Numbered from the stretch's first letter, positions 33,532 through 43,193 are shown. The stretch is DNA of 64,000 bases from an uncultured Bacteroides sp. (GCA_900555635.1 USLU01000004.1:1-64000); one strand, 5' to 3'. Numbers and translations are program-made. Notes: generated by a model from the sequence alone, not told the origin.

Positions 33532-35754
33532 TTATTTCAATTCAAAAGGAACTACACCCTTAATATCCGCAGCAGAAGCAGCAATGATAGCTTCAAACTT
33601 ACCCGGTTCGGCTACCCAAGCATGCTTGGCATCGTCGAAGAAGCTCAGGGCTTCTTTATTAATGGTGAAAGTGACTTCTTTTTCTTCACCCGGAGCCAAC
33701 TTTATCTTCTGGAAGCCTTTCAATTCTTTGATAGGACGAGGCAAGGAAGATTGTTTGTCGCTGATATACATCTGCACAACTTCCTGACCTTCACGAGTTC
33801 CGGTATTCTTCACATTTACTTTTACTGTCAATGTGCCGTCGGCAGACATTGTTTTGCTGTCAGCAACCGGTTTGCCATAGGTAAAAGTAGTATAGCTTAA
33901 ACCATGACCGAAGGGGAACAACGGTTTTACCTTCTTCTGTTTGTCAGCCCAACGATATCCTACGAAAATACCTTCGTTATACTTTATATCGATAGTCTTA
34001 CGACTGCTTTCACCGGTATATTCGCCCAAGCTATGAGCAGGAACATCTTCCAGTTTCACGGGGAAAGTGAACGGTAATTTACCAGAAGGATTCACATCAC
34101 CCATCAAAACAGCTGCAAGAGCACTACCCGCTTCCGATCCCAAATACCAATCCTGTACGATAGCAGGAACCTCGTTTACCCAAGGCATGGCGATAGCGTT
34201 GCCGGAGATGTTCACCACAACCAAGTTCTTGTTTGCCTTAGCTAAAGCAGAGATAACTTCGTCTTGTCCGTAAGACAAGTTCAGTCCCTTACGGTCAGAA
34301 TCTTCGCAATCTTGATGATTACTCTTATTCAAACCACCAATGAAGATTACATAATCAGCGTCAGCAGCAACCTTCACAGCTTCAGCAATCAATTCCTCGG
34401 GAGTACGGTCGTCTTTCAAATTCTGACCGGTTACTACGCCATTGTATTCACCAGTTGCATCACCCACATATCCACGGGCATATACGATTTCGGCTTTATC
34501 ACCTACACGCGCTTTGATTCCATCCAACGGAGAGAGTTCGCGTTGTACTTTCAAAGAAGAACTACCACCGCCTACGGTCATCATCTTAATGGCATTCTCG
34601 CCAATTACAGCAATCTTCTTCGCTTTGTTCAAGTCTATAGGTAGAACAGCGTTTTTGTTTTGCAACAATACGATACCTTCTTCACCGATGCGACGGGCAG
34701 CTTCATAATGTTCAGGAGACAACATGGAACCAAAAGGACGGTTAGTATCCATTGTAGTACGGAAGGCCAAGCGAAGAATGCGACGAACCTTATCATCGAG
34801 TTCCTTGGTGCCGACTTTACCTTCCTGAATACGTTGCAAGTAAGGATTAGCCAAATAGTAATTATCGTATGCATTGCTGGTACCTTGTGAAAGACCATTT
34901 GTCCAACTTCCAAATTCCATATCCATGCCATTGGTGATAGCCTGGTCCGTATCGTGTACACCACCCCAGTCGGATACAACTACACCGTCAAATCCCCATT
35001 CGCCCTTTAGAATATCATTCAGCAGATATTGATTGTGGCAAGCGTGTTGACCTTTGTAAAGGTTGTAAGCACCCATTATAGCCCAAGCATTACCTTCCTG
35101 AACAGCGGCCTTGAAAGCCGGTAGATAAATTTCATAGAGAGCACGGTCATCTACAATCACATTAGTCGTGTGGCGGTTCACTTCATGGTTATTCAGTGCA
35201 TAATGCTTTACGCAAGCAGCAACACCGTTCTGCTGTACACCTTGTACGTATGGAACCACCATACGGCCAGCCAAATACGGGTCTTCACCCATATATTCAA
35301 AGTTACGTCCGTTCAACGGAGTACGGTAGATATTCACACCGGGACCGAGCAAAACGGTTTTATTGCGATAACGAGCCTCTTCACCGATGCTCTTTCCATA
35401 AAGCATAGACATTTCAGGATTCCAAGTAGCTGCCAAGCAGGTCAGCGCAGGATAAGCCACACAAGAGTCATTAGTCCAACCTGCCTGATCCCATTCATCC
35501 CATAACACTTCAGGACGAATACCATGAGGACCGTCGGTCATCCAGAACTCAGGAATTCCTAAACGAGGCACACCTGCGCTACTGAATTTTGACTGCGCAT
35601 GCACCATTGCCACCTTTTCTTTCAATGTCAAGCGGCTTAACGCATCTTCCACTCTCTGTTCAATGGGTTTGGTTGCGTCCAAATAAACGGGCTTCTGTTG
35701 TGCCGACAAAGGCAATGCAACAGCTAGAGCCAAACCAAGTAATACTTTCTTCAT
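33532..35754 (-). CDS. glycoside hydrolase family 3 beta-glucosidase
   Basis: An exported 740-residue GH3 enzyme: signal peptide ending PLSAQ, the TIM-barrel domain with MTDGPHGIRPE and the nucleophile D262 in GVVVSDWGG, the alpha/beta sandwich domain (KIAVIGENAIKMM), and a C-terminal fibronectin-III-like domain (GLSYTTFTYGKP ... AFIAAS-type end). It removes terminal beta-glucosyl residues from oligosaccharides in the periplasm. With the GH5 and GH30 genes upstream it probably finishes breakdown of a beta-1,3/1,6-type glucan. It has its own promoter overlapping the end of the GH5 gene. Confidence 0.95.
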   Translation of the reverse strand: MKKVLLGLALAVALPLSAQQKPVYLDATKPIEQRVEDALSRLTLKEKVAMVHAQSKFSSAGVPRLGIPEFWMTDGPHGIRPEVLWDEWDQAGWTNDSCVAYPALTCLAATWNPEMSMLYGKSIGEEARYRNKTVLLGPGVNIYRTPLNGRNFEYMGEDPYLAGRMVVPYVQGVQQNGVAACVKHYALNNHEVNRHTTNVIVDDRALYEIYLPAFKAAVQEGNAWAIMGAYNLYKGQHACHNQYLLNDILKGEWGFDGVVVSDWGGVHDTDQAITNGMDMEFGSWTNGLSQGTSNAYDNYYLANPYLQRIQEGKVGTKELDDKVRRILRLAFRTTMDTNRPFGSMLSPEHYEAARRIGEEGIVLLQNKNAVLPIDLNKAKKIAVIGENAIKMMTVGGGSSSLKVQRELSPLDGIKARVGDKAEIVYARGYVGDATGEYNGVVTGQNLKDDRTPEELIAEAVKVAADADYVIFIGGLNKSNHQDCEDSDRKGLNLSYGQDEVISALAKANKNLVVVNISGNAIAMPWVNEVPAIVQDWYLGSEAGSALAAVLMGDVNPSGKLPFTFPVKLEDVPAHSLGEYTGESSRKTIDIKYNEGIFVGYRWADKQKKVKPLFPFGHGLSYTTFTYGKPVADSKTMSADGTLTVKVNVKNTGTREGQEVVQMYISDKQSSLPRPIKELKGFQKIKLAPGEEKEVTFTINKEALSFFDDAKHAWVAEPGKFEAIIAASAADIKGVVPFELK

Positions 35755-35803
35755 TTGTTCTTTATTTTATACTGTTTCAATATTAGTTTGTTATAAACTG
35801 AGC

Positions 35804-35812
35804 GCAAAGTTA
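35804..35812 (-). promoter_or_regulatory. predicted -7 box of the GH3 gene
   Basis: Minus-strand TAACTTTGC, consensus match, directly after the GH5 stop codon and 50 bp before the GH3 start. Confidence 0.5.
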
Positions 35813-35813
35813 A

Positions 35814-37067
35814 TTATTTCTTCATTCCTAATGACTGGATATATCCTTCTTGTACTACACAATTTTTCAATTTACAAGCTTCGATAAAGTCCATCATGGC
35901 TTTACGTGACATAGCCTGATCGGGACGGGCTTCACGAATTTCCTTGTATGTGGCACGTGGAGCTTCAGAGAAATATACGATATTCGCCCAGTTTTCCGGA
36001 GGAGTAATGCCTACAAAAGAGGAACCGTCCATCTTCTTGTAAGGCCAGAAAGTATAACCGATGTTATTTTCGCGCATCGTTTTGCAGAAAGCAGCCTGCC
36101 ACTCATCCGTATTATGTCCTATTTCACCCATATACATCGGCAGATTTACACTATCACGGAAGCTAATGTAGGATTGAATAGCTTCTTTCGATGTTCCCCC
36201 GCCATAACGATGGCAAGTATACATAATCTTATCATCGAACTTAGAATCCTTGAACGGTTTGAAGTTACTATTCCATTGCGAACCACCCAATAAGATAATA
36301 TGATTCTTGTCTACTTCACGAATAGCCGCTACACCTTTCTTATATACATCTTCCAATTTTCCATTCAACTCTTCCACATTCTCAAAATAAGGAGCGATGG
36401 GTTCATTGAAAAGCTCATAGCCCAAGATTACCGGTTCATTCTTATAACGGTCGGCAATATTGCGCCAGATATCACAATAGAGCTGCTGGCTGGCTTCACT
36501 ATCGAATAACCAAGGGTAGCCATAACTATCATCAATATTATCACCAGTCTGTCCACCGGGCGCATCGTGCATGTCCAAAATGAGGTAGAGGTCTGCTTCT
36601 CTGCACCAGTTAACCAAACTATCTACACGGGCAAATCCATCCTGATTGGCAGTCAGCCCCATATAATCTTCATCAGTGAACAGCTTATAATGGAAAGGCA
36701 GACGAATAGTATTAGCTCCCGTACTCTTTATAAACTGAATATCTTCATGAGTTATATAATTATCTTTGAACGCCTTCCAGAACTCGGCAGTAAAGTCCGG
36801 TCCTACTAATTGGCTAAACATCTCATTAATGAAACGTCCCGAGTTCGTTTTACTGAATCTAAACATATATCCTTCCGGATTCAGCCAATTGCCGAGGTTC
36901 GTACCCATTATAAATAGTTTGCTTCCATCAGGTTTAATAAGGTCTTGTCCTTGAATAGTAATAAAGGCATCAGAGGAAACCTGTTCCGCAGCCTTCTTCT
37001 CGCTGCATCCCATCATACCCAACGCAAGCAGGGCAATGGAAATAGTTGTTGCTAATAGATGTTTCAT
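35814..37067 (-). CDS. glycoside hydrolase family 5 lipoprotein
   Basis: A 417-residue lipoprotein (signal ending GMMGCSEKK) with a GH5 TIM barrel: LRIP-like IRLPFHY, LDMHDAPGGQ, acid/base E222 in GYELFNEP, HRYGG, nucleophile E315 in YMGEIGHN, and TFWPYKK. Family members hydrolyse beta-glucans or beta-mannans; a GH30 and GH3 on either side favour a beta-glucan. Probably displayed on the outer membrane, facing the surface or the periplasm. Same strand as the GH30 gene, 59 bp apart. Confidence 0.93.
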   Translation of the reverse strand: MKHLLATTISIALLALGMMGCSEKKAAEQVSSDAFITIQGQDLIKPDGSKLFIMGTNLGNWLNPEGYMFRFSKTNSGRFINEMFSQLVGPDFTAEFWKAFKDNYITHEDIQFIKSTGANTIRLPFHYKLFTDEDYMGLTANQDGFARVDSLVNWCREADLYLILDMHDAPGGQTGDNIDDSYGYPWLFDSEASQQLYCDIWRNIADRYKNEPVILGYELFNEPIAPYFENVEELNGKLEDVYKKGVAAIREVDKNHIILLGGSQWNSNFKPFKDSKFDDKIMYTCHRYGGGTSKEAIQSYISFRDSVNLPMYMGEIGHNTDEWQAAFCKTMRENNIGYTFWPYKKMDGSSFVGITPPENWANIVYFSEAPRATYKEIREARPDQAMSRKAMMDFIEACKLKNCVVQEGYIQSLGMKK

Positions 37068-37126
37068 GTGTAATATAATTTGGGGTTATTAGTATTGATT
37101 CATGTTTGTGTGTGAATAATGCCTTG

Positions 37127-38617
37127 CTATTCTTTCCAACGATACGAAGCAACCGATTTGCCCGGTATCGTACAATCTATATAATTCTTGCCATCAGCTG
37201 TCAGACTTATACGAGCAATGTTTTCATTCTCGTTCAATACGACAAAAGCTACCGTTCCATCGGGATTTTCGAATGCAGAGCACATCAAACCCTTGGTAGA
37301 ATTACCGCTACTTTCAATACGATATGCGCCCGGTTTTACTACCGATGACAAATGGCCGATAATGTAATAATGTGAATTATTAGTGATTGTCTTATAATCG
37401 GAACGATTGATATCTACCGCACCATAGCAAGTCTGGCAACCACCTTCACGATTAGGTCCACGTTCCGAGTCGAGCATCAGATTCCAGACAATGACACCTT
37501 TACACCAGTTATTCACAGTACCTAGAGCCACTTCACGCATATCATCCATCAGACGTTTCTGTAGATTACGTCCATCGTTCCACATACCGATAGAGGTTTC
37601 CGTAAAGATAAGTTCTTTGTCGGGACGCTGACGTTGAATATCATTCAGTTCCTCGCGATTACCTCCATAATTATGGTAGGCCGCACCAGTCAGGAAAGAG
37701 GCGGCAACTTCGTCATCATACATTTTTATAGGATAATCGTTCTGGTCTGCCATCTTATCATAATTATAATTATGGTCGAAAGCATAGATTTTTGTATCTA
37801 GTCCGGCAGCTTTGAGTGCAGGACCAAAGGCTTCTTTCACGAATGCCAATTCTTCCTTCCATCCCATAAACAAAGAAGCGGAATTTCCCCTATTCAACGG
37901 TTCATTCTGAGGAGTGATGGAATAAATCTGAATACCTTCTTTGTTGAAAGCCTGTATCCACTTCACGAAATAAGTAGCATAATCGGTATAGTAATCCGGG
38001 TTCAGCTGACCGCTTGTCCAGGAATCAAAAGGTTTCTTCTCATCCAGATTATTCACCTTCATCCATTTGGGAGAAGTCCAGGGAGAGCCCAAGATCTTGA
38101 TTGCCGGATTAATTGCCAAAATCTCTTTTAAGATAGGTATAACGTAATCGTTTTCTTCACTTTGCAAAGCGAAATTCTCTATACCGGGTTTGTCACAACA
38201 AGTATATTCACTTAGTGAGAAGTCCGAACAACCTATGGAAATACGGATATAGCTAAAACCCAGTCCGTCTTTATCAGAAAAAGTCTTGGTTAGGAACTTC
38301 GTACGGTCGGCAGGAGCCATCTTCATTAAATTATAGCAGGTGGAACCGGTAACTGCAGCTCCAAATCCATCCATTGACTGATAACGTACTGCCGGATTTA
38401 ATGTAATCACCTCCCCAAACTTTGGTTTAGCAGAGAATTTCAAAGTCGTTTCATTAAAACTTTGTGCCCGGTCGGCAGTTGTAGTGATTACCGTTATTTT
38501 ACCTTCAGGTGTTGCCGGTTCAGAAGGCACCTCTACTGCCGGAACAGAATTATTCCCACAAGCAATTGCTGCAACCGATATGCAACATCCTAATAAGAAA
38601 GAGAATTTTAATTTCAT
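37127..38617 (-). CDS. glycoside hydrolase family 30, likely beta-1,6-glucanase type
   Basis: A 496-residue lipoprotein (signal ending AAIACGNNS) with a GH30 catalytic barrel: FGAAVTGSTCYNL, acid/base E239 in ITPQNEPLN, nucleophile E340 in IFTETSIGMW, and a C-terminal beta domain (FVVLNENENIARIS, GKSVASYRW). GH30_3 enzymes of Bacteroides cut beta-1,6-glucan; subfamily assignment here is by resemblance only. First structural gene below the TPR/HTH regulator, which is on the same strand. Confidence 0.92.
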   Translation of the reverse strand: MKLKFSFLLGCCISVAAIACGNNSVPAVEVPSEPATPEGKITVITTTADRAQSFNETTLKFSAKPKFGEVITLNPAVRYQSMDGFGAAVTGSTCYNLMKMAPADRTKFLTKTFSDKDGLGFSYIRISIGCSDFSLSEYTCCDKPGIENFALQSEENDYVIPILKEILAINPAIKILGSPWTSPKWMKVNNLDEKKPFDSWTSGQLNPDYYTDYATYFVKWIQAFNKEGIQIYSITPQNEPLNRGNSASLFMGWKEELAFVKEAFGPALKAAGLDTKIYAFDHNYNYDKMADQNDYPIKMYDDEVAASFLTGAAYHNYGGNREELNDIQRQRPDKELIFTETSIGMWNDGRNLQKRLMDDMREVALGTVNNWCKGVIVWNLMLDSERGPNREGGCQTCYGAVDINRSDYKTITNNSHYYIIGHLSSVVKPGAYRIESSGNSTKGLMCSAFENPDGTVAFVVLNENENIARISLTADGKNYIDCTIPGKSVASYRWKE

Positions 38618-38707
38618 GGTATCGTCTTTAATGGTTTAAACTTTCCCAAAGTTAGGAAAGATAAGAACATGCCGTACTGACGAAATAAGAATAGGTGGAA
38701 CACAGAA

Positions 38708-38731
38708 AGCCTTTTAAACATTTAAAAGGCT
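38708..38731 (-). terminator. palindrome between the regulator and the GH30 gene
   Basis: A near-perfect inverted repeat AGCCTTTTAAA / TTTAAAAGGCT with a 2-base centre, 71 bp after the regulator stop on the minus strand. A terminator or regulator-binding site are both possible. Confidence 0.5.
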
Positions 38732-38801
38732 AATAAACAAAGCTATAACAGACATAAAAGAAAGTCAAAAAGTGGAAGCGAAAACCTGAGTTGACGTATT
38801 G

Positions 38802-40394
38802 TTAACGTATCATCATCAAGTGCATTTCAAAGTTTTCCCGAGAGATACGGGCTTTACTTTTTACCTTAGCACGATAATTATAGATAGTATTTACCGAATA
38901 ACGAAGGAACTCTGCTATTTGAGAACTATCATCAATCCCCAAGCGTATCAAAGCAAAGATACGAAGCTCGGTATTCAGCAACTCGCCTTTGCGAAGCACA
39001 ATGCGCTCGTCCGGTTGCAGCAAATCATTGAACTTATCAACAAAATCCGGAAAAAGATTCAAGAAAGCGGTATCGAAGTTCTCATACAACTCCTTTAACC
39101 CGGTATCCAGTACCTCACGGGATCGCACCATCTTCAAAAGTTCCTCTGTTTGTCCCGCTGATATTTTTTTGTTGACCATTCTGCGATAGGTGTCCAGCCG
39201 GTTTATGTAAATGGAACACAAATTCATAAACCGCCCTATATATTCCTCTTTGATATGATTGGAGATATGTAACTGCTCATTAGCCTGTTCCAAGTTATTG
39301 CGGGCTACCGAAAGACGTTTCATCTGCCTGTAAATGTAGGCAACTGCGGCAACCAACAATAAAGTTAATGCACTGATTAACCCAATGTACAAGCGAAGCC
39401 GGTCGTTTTGCTTCTCACGCATAGCCTGATAAGTAAGATCAATCAACGAAAGAATACCCGCAGTTTGCAAACTACGGCTACGAGCATTGTAACGGTTCGT
39501 TTCATTCCACGAAAAGCGGATGTATTGATAGGCACGCTCAATATCCCCCTCTTCATAAAGCAATTGCGCCAGATTCCAAAGCGAAGCATGATCGGTGATT
39601 GCCAGCTGGATATCAGCCAGTGCCGACAAAGCCAGATAGCGTTTTTCTTCTTCTTTATTTCCCATCTGCCGGTAGAGTTGTGAGCGGTGATAAGTAACCA
39701 AAGCATATTCAGGAGAATTCAGTCCTACGTTTGCCAGACGTTTGTCATTAATGCCCAAAGCCAATTGCAAATTCCCTGCTGCTGCCTCGCGCATCTCTTT
39801 ACGCTCCAGATAGAGGGCCGAAGTTGGAGGAAGCACCTGCATCAATGAGTCATCGTAACAGGCAGATAGTTTCTCATAGCGTTTTCTAAAAGAATTATCT
39901 TGCGTAAAAGCTCTTAGTTCTTCATAAAGATGGCGGTAGCAGTTGTAGTAATCGGGTAACAAACGGTGAGGCAGTACCTCTCTATCAATCTGCCCTAACA
40001 AATCGGTAGCTTCCTCATACATTCCTGCGGAAGCCATCAAATAGGCAAGTTCCAGTTGTGTTTCAGCAACAGCGTCTTGTTGCTTGTGTCGCTCTGCCCA
40101 ATCCAGATTAACATTGAGGTAATAGATGGCAGAATCACAGACGTAAGCCTTATATTCTTTATAAATTTCCCCATTCCATCGGAAAAAAGAGATACCGGTG
40201 GTATCTACATCGAGTAGTTGATGCTTCAATTTTTTAATGCGGGCCTTACGTATAGCTACATATTGATCATGTGCACCGATTGCTTCATCAAGTGAAGACA
40301 TCAACGCAGCAACAGTCAACGAATCGGCAGAGGCTACAATATTCTGCACAATCGCGCCAATGAAAAGACAAAAAAATAGTAGTTTCCTTTTCAT
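38802..40394 (-). CDS. TPR-type membrane regulator with C-terminal HTH (DUF6377-like)
   Basis: A 530-residue regulator. A signal sequence is followed by helical repeats (TPR-like, about 30-310) outside, one membrane segment (LRLYIGLISALTLLLVAAVAYIY), a coiled coil, and a C-terminal HTH (LGIDDSSQIAEFLRYSVNTI). This layout recalls the DUF6377 family found beside Bacteroides glycan clusters; the sensed signal would be periplasmic. The MKRKLLF start at 40394 is chosen because the -7 box at 40399-40407 would lie inside any longer form. It probably controls the GH30/GH5/GH3 genes below it. Confidence 0.82.
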   Translation of the reverse strand: MKRKLLFFCLFIGAIVQNIVASADSLTVAALMSSLDEAIGAHDQYVAIRKARIKKLKHQLLDVDTTGISFFRWNGEIYKEYKAYVCDSAIYYLNVNLDWAERHKQQDAVAETQLELAYLMASAGMYEEATDLLGQIDREVLPHRLLPDYYNCYRHLYEELRAFTQDNSFRKRYEKLSACYDDSLMQVLPPTSALYLERKEMREAAAGNLQLALGINDKRLANVGLNSPEYALVTYHRSQLYRQMGNKEEEKRYLALSALADIQLAITDHASLWNLAQLLYEEGDIERAYQYIRFSWNETNRYNARSRSLQTAGILSLIDLTYQAMREKQNDRLRLYIGLISALTLLLVAAVAYIYRQMKRLSVARNNLEQANEQLHISNHIKEEYIGRFMNLCSIYINRLDTYRRMVNKKISAGQTEELLKMVRSREVLDTGLKELYENFDTAFLNLFPDFVDKFNDLLQPDERIVLRKGELLNTELRIFALIRLGIDDSSQIAEFLRYSVNTIYNYRAKVKSKARISRENFEMHLMMIR

Positions 40395-40398
40395 GGCA

Positions 40399-40407
40399 AC
40401 AAAGATA
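40399..40407 (-). promoter_or_regulatory. predicted -7 box of the TPR/HTH regulator, implying a leaderless start
   Basis: Minus-strand TATCTTTGT ends 4 bases before the ATG at 40394, so transcription would begin at or next to the start codon. Confidence 0.45.
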
Positions 40408-40451
40408 ACAAGAAATCCCACAAAGCTATAGCACCCAAAAAAATAGTTTCT

Positions 40452-40460
40452 TATATTTGC
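40452..40460 (+). promoter_or_regulatory. predicted -7 box of the membrane acyltransferase-like gene
   Basis: TATATTTGC, full consensus match, 28 bp before the ATG at 40489; divergent from the regulator promoter. Confidence 0.6.
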
Positions 40461-40488
40461 GACTTAAACCCCCAAAATTAAAACACTT

Positions 40489-41673
40489 ATGAAAAGCTTA
40501 ACCTCCCAAAGGGTAGCCGCGGTCGACGTGTTCCGTGCACTTACCATGTTCCTTATGCTCTTTGTGAACGACATTCCCGGACTGAAGAATATTCCCCATT
40601 GGCTGATGCATGCAAAGATAGATGAAGACATGTTAGGATTCTCCGATACCATCTTTCCCGCTTTCTTATTCTGCATGGGGATGTCCATTTCGTTTGCCAT
40701 ACAAAACCGTTACAAGAAAGGAGACACTACGCTACAAGTCATCTCGCATGTATTCTGGCGTACAGTGGCATTGATAGCTATGGGACTGTTCTCACTCAAC
40801 AGCGGAGGCATTGAAGGCGGATTATCCCACCCATGGTTTTCGATACTGATGGTGATTGGCTTCTTCCTGACTTGGGGTGTTTATCCAAAGGCAGAAGGTT
40901 CAAAAAAAGCCCTATTCACCGCAATGAAAGTAAGCGGTGTACTGTTACTGGCATTCCTTGTCATCTATAAAGACATGAATGGAAAGCCCTTTCAAATTAG
41001 TTGGTGGGGCATCCTAGGATTGATTGGCTGGACGTATGCCGTATGTGCAGGCATTTACCTGTTTACCCGTGAAAGTTTACGTAAAAATGCCATAGCTTGG
41101 TTTGTAGTAGTGTTGCTTGCCGTACTCAGCCATTCAGACCTGATACCGGGTGAGTATGGCAGTCGCATTGTCCTATTGCCTTTCATTCCAAGTGATTGGA
41201 CACTGCACGCCTTTGGTATGTCCGGTCTGCTGACTTCGCTACTCATGCAACAATATGCCGACCGCGAACGACCTGCCAAATTTATCGGTATGCTCTGTGC
41301 CCTTGGTGTAGGGATGCTTGTACTTGCCCTCATATCCCACCCGTACTGGATTATTTCCAAGATACAAGCTACTCCAAGCTGGCTATTCTACTGCCTTGCC
41401 GCTTTCTTTCCGCTTTTCGGCTTCTTCTATTGGCTGACGGATGTAAAAGGCAAAACCAACTGGTTCAATATCATCAAGCCTGCCGGCACTGCAACATTGA
41501 CTTGCTACATTATTCCTTATGTATGGTATGCCGTCCAACAATTGCTCAACGCCCATTACCCAGAGGTGTTAGGTAGCGGTGTACCGGGGCTACTCAAGTC
41601 ATTGGTGTTCTCGCTTATCATTGTTCAACTAACCGGATTACTGGTAAAAGGAAAAATTAAACTGAAAGTATAA
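40489..41673 (+). CDS. multi-pass membrane protein of the HGSNAT/DUF5009 type
   Basis: A 394-residue inner membrane protein with about ten hydrophobic helices. The start RVAAVDVFRALTMFLMLFVND with IPHWLMHA and GFSDTIFPAFLFCMGMSI matches the heparan-alpha-glucosaminide N-acetyltransferase/DUF5009 family, whose members transfer acyl groups to sugars across membranes. The natural substrate in Bacteroides is unknown. Two bases separate its stop from the queH start, so the two are co-transcribed. Confidence 0.88.
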   Translation: MKSLTSQRVAAVDVFRALTMFLMLFVNDIPGLKNIPHWLMHAKIDEDMLGFSDTIFPAFLFCMGMSISFAIQNRYKKGDTTLQVISHVFWRTVALIAMGLFSLNSGGIEGGLSHPWFSILMVIGFFLTWGVYPKAEGSKKALFTAMKVSGVLLLAFLVIYKDMNGKPFQISWWGILGLIGWTYAVCAGIYLFTRESLRKNAIAWFVVVLLAVLSHSDLIPGEYGSRIVLLPFIPSDWTLHAFGMSGLLTSLLMQQYADRERPAKFIGMLCALGVGMLVLALISHPYWIISKIQATPSWLFYCLAAFFPLFGFFYWLTDVKGKTNWFNIIKPAGTATLTCYIIPYVWYAVQQLLNAHYPEVLGSGVPGLLKSLVFSLIIVQLTGLLVKGKIKLKV

Positions 41674-41675
41674 TT

Positions 41676-42257
41676 ATGCTAAAGATTCAAACCCCAAACG
41701 GAGAAAACAAGGTGCTATTGCACTCCTGCTGTGCACCTTGTTCTTCAGCCATCATCGAATGTTTGTTAGAGAATGGCATCCGTCCAACGATATTTTATTG
41801 CAATCCCAATATTTATCCGCAAGAAGAATATGAAATCAGAAAGAATGAAGCCATCCGCTTCGTTACCTCAAAAAACCTCGATTTCATCGATGCCGATTAT
41901 GATTATGCACACTGGTTGCACACTATAAAAGGACTGGAAAACGAACCGGAACGTGGTGGACGCTGCCTGAAATGCTTTATCCTCCGACTAACGGAAACCG
42001 CCCGATATGCATCCGAACATGGGTTTACCTTGTTCACCACTACCCTTGCCTCTTCACGTTGGAAAAGTTTGGAGCAAATTAATAAAGCAGGAGAACAGGC
42101 TGCTGCTCTCTATCCAGGAACTCAGTTCTGGGAACAGAACTGGCGTAAAGGCGGACTTCAAGACCGGCGGAATGAACTCCTCAAAGAATATGACTTCTAC
42201 AACCAACAATATTGTGGCTGCGAGTTTAGTATGCAGATGAAAAAAAAGTCTGTTTAG
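41676..42257 (+). CDS. queH: epoxyqueuosine reductase QueH
   Basis: A 193-residue cytoplasmic protein of the former DUF208 family, catalysing the last step of tRNA queuosine synthesis. Seen: LLHSCCAPCSSAIIE (the CC..C cluster), YNPNIYP-type FYCNPNIYPQEEY, RGGRCLKCFILRL, and the C-terminal YCGCEFSM. These cysteines bind the iron-sulfur cluster and metal in the family. Length is normal. Stop followed by the 22-bp array region. Confidence 0.93.
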   Translation: MLKIQTPNGENKVLLHSCCAPCSSAIIECLLENGIRPTIFYCNPNIYPQEEYEIRKNEAIRFVTSKNLDFIDADYDYAHWLHTIKGLENEPERGGRCLKCFILRLTETARYASEHGFTLFTTTLASSRWKSLEQINKAGEQAAALYPGTQFWEQNWRKGGLQDRRNELLKEYDFYNQQYCGCEFSMQMKKKSV

Positions 42258-42299
42258 CTCATGTCTTTCCCGTTTTTAGTTAAACAACTCTATCTTGTT

Positions 42300-42409
42300 T
42301 GTCAGACACCAGTGTTTCTCTTGTCAGGCACTAGTGTTTATCACGATACACACTAGTCTTTGTCATGATACACACCAGTGTCTGATGGGAGAAACACCGA
42401 GATTTAAGC
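42300..42409. repeat. tandem array, four to five 22-bp units with a core ACAC(C/T)AGTGT
   Basis: Units start at 42300, 42322, 42344 and 42366, with a weaker fifth at 42388. Each has a dyad core at the same place: ACACCAGTGT, GCACTAGTGT, ACACTAGTCT, ACACCAGTGT. Flanks diverge (TGTCAG, TGTCAG, CGATAC, TGATAC). It begins 43 bp after the queH stop. Confidence 0.85.
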
Positions 42410-42423
42410 CGGAGAAGTAGTAA

Positions 42424-42463
42424 ATAAAAAACCGAAACACAGCATTAAAAGCTATGTTTCGGT
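42424..42463 (-). terminator. terminator of the outer membrane barrel gene
   Basis: Stem ACCGAAACACAGC / GCTATGTTTCGGT (one mismatch) with a 7-base loop, followed on the minus strand by a T-run (42424-42430). Confidence 0.8.
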
Positions 42464-42501
42464 ATATACTGCCGAACAAAGAATTTCAGATGAGTGTAAA
42501 C

Positions 42502-42990
42502 TTAGAATGCAAAAGAAATGCCTGCATTAAACACCAACTGGTTCCAGTTATCAATAATCTGATATTTAAGTCCCAAGTCAAGAGTTACATTAGAAGCTAT
42601 TTCAAAATCAACACCGGCACCTAAGTTAATAGCTATTTGTCCGTCGTTTGTGCTTTTCCAATACTCTCCCAAGTCACTGAAATGGAGTTTTGTATTGGCA
42701 TATTCCAAACCAGCCAAAGGATAAACAGAAATCTTGCTGGCAACAGGAATTACATAATGCATGTTAGCTCCCAAATCCCACATAGAAACATAATCGTGCT
42801 TGAAGTAGTAATTAAAGACAGGCTCGATACGCCAGTTATCGGTAAAAGAATAGCGATACTTAACACCGATACCAATATTTCTTTCATTACTAAAGTTTAA
42901 GTTAGCGCCCAGTGACGATTCACCCCTCTGCGCAAACGTTGTTGTGGCAAAAGCACACAAACAGATTAATAGAACAAGAATTTTCTTCAT
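42502..42990 (-). CDS. small outer membrane beta-barrel protein (OmpX/porin-family type)
   Basis: A 162-residue barrel with signal peptide ending TTFAQR, alternating strands (GVKYRYSFTDNWRIEPVFNY, VIPVASKISVYPLAGLEY) and final GISFAF. The ATG at 42990 is used; an in-frame TTG at 42996 is less likely. Function unknown; such eight-stranded barrels are common envelope proteins. Confidence 0.85.
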   Translation of the reverse strand: MKKILVLLICLCAFATTTFAQRGESSLGANLNFSNERNIGIGVKYRYSFTDNWRIEPVFNYYFKHDYVSMWDLGANMHYVIPVASKISVYPLAGLEYANTKLHFSDLGEYWKSTNDGQIAINLGAGVDFEIASNVTLDLGLKYQIIDNWNQLVFNAGISFAF

Positions 42991-43193
42991 AAGCAATTTC
43001 AGTTTTAGTTAATGACTTGTGCCAAATTTACTATTAATAATCAGAATAACGAATAATAGGTAATAAAAACATTGATATTTTACTTTCTCTGTTGCAAATT
43101 TGCCAGTTTCAAAAGTTATGGCGTATTTTGGTGTTGCAACCGAAAATAGATATCAAAACCCAAACAACTGAAACAATTTTAAATCAAATAAAC

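Noticed and set aside
41055..41360. 101-residue antisense ORF in the membrane acyltransferase-like gene
   Set aside because: Shadow of a membrane-protein gene, with no supporting signal.
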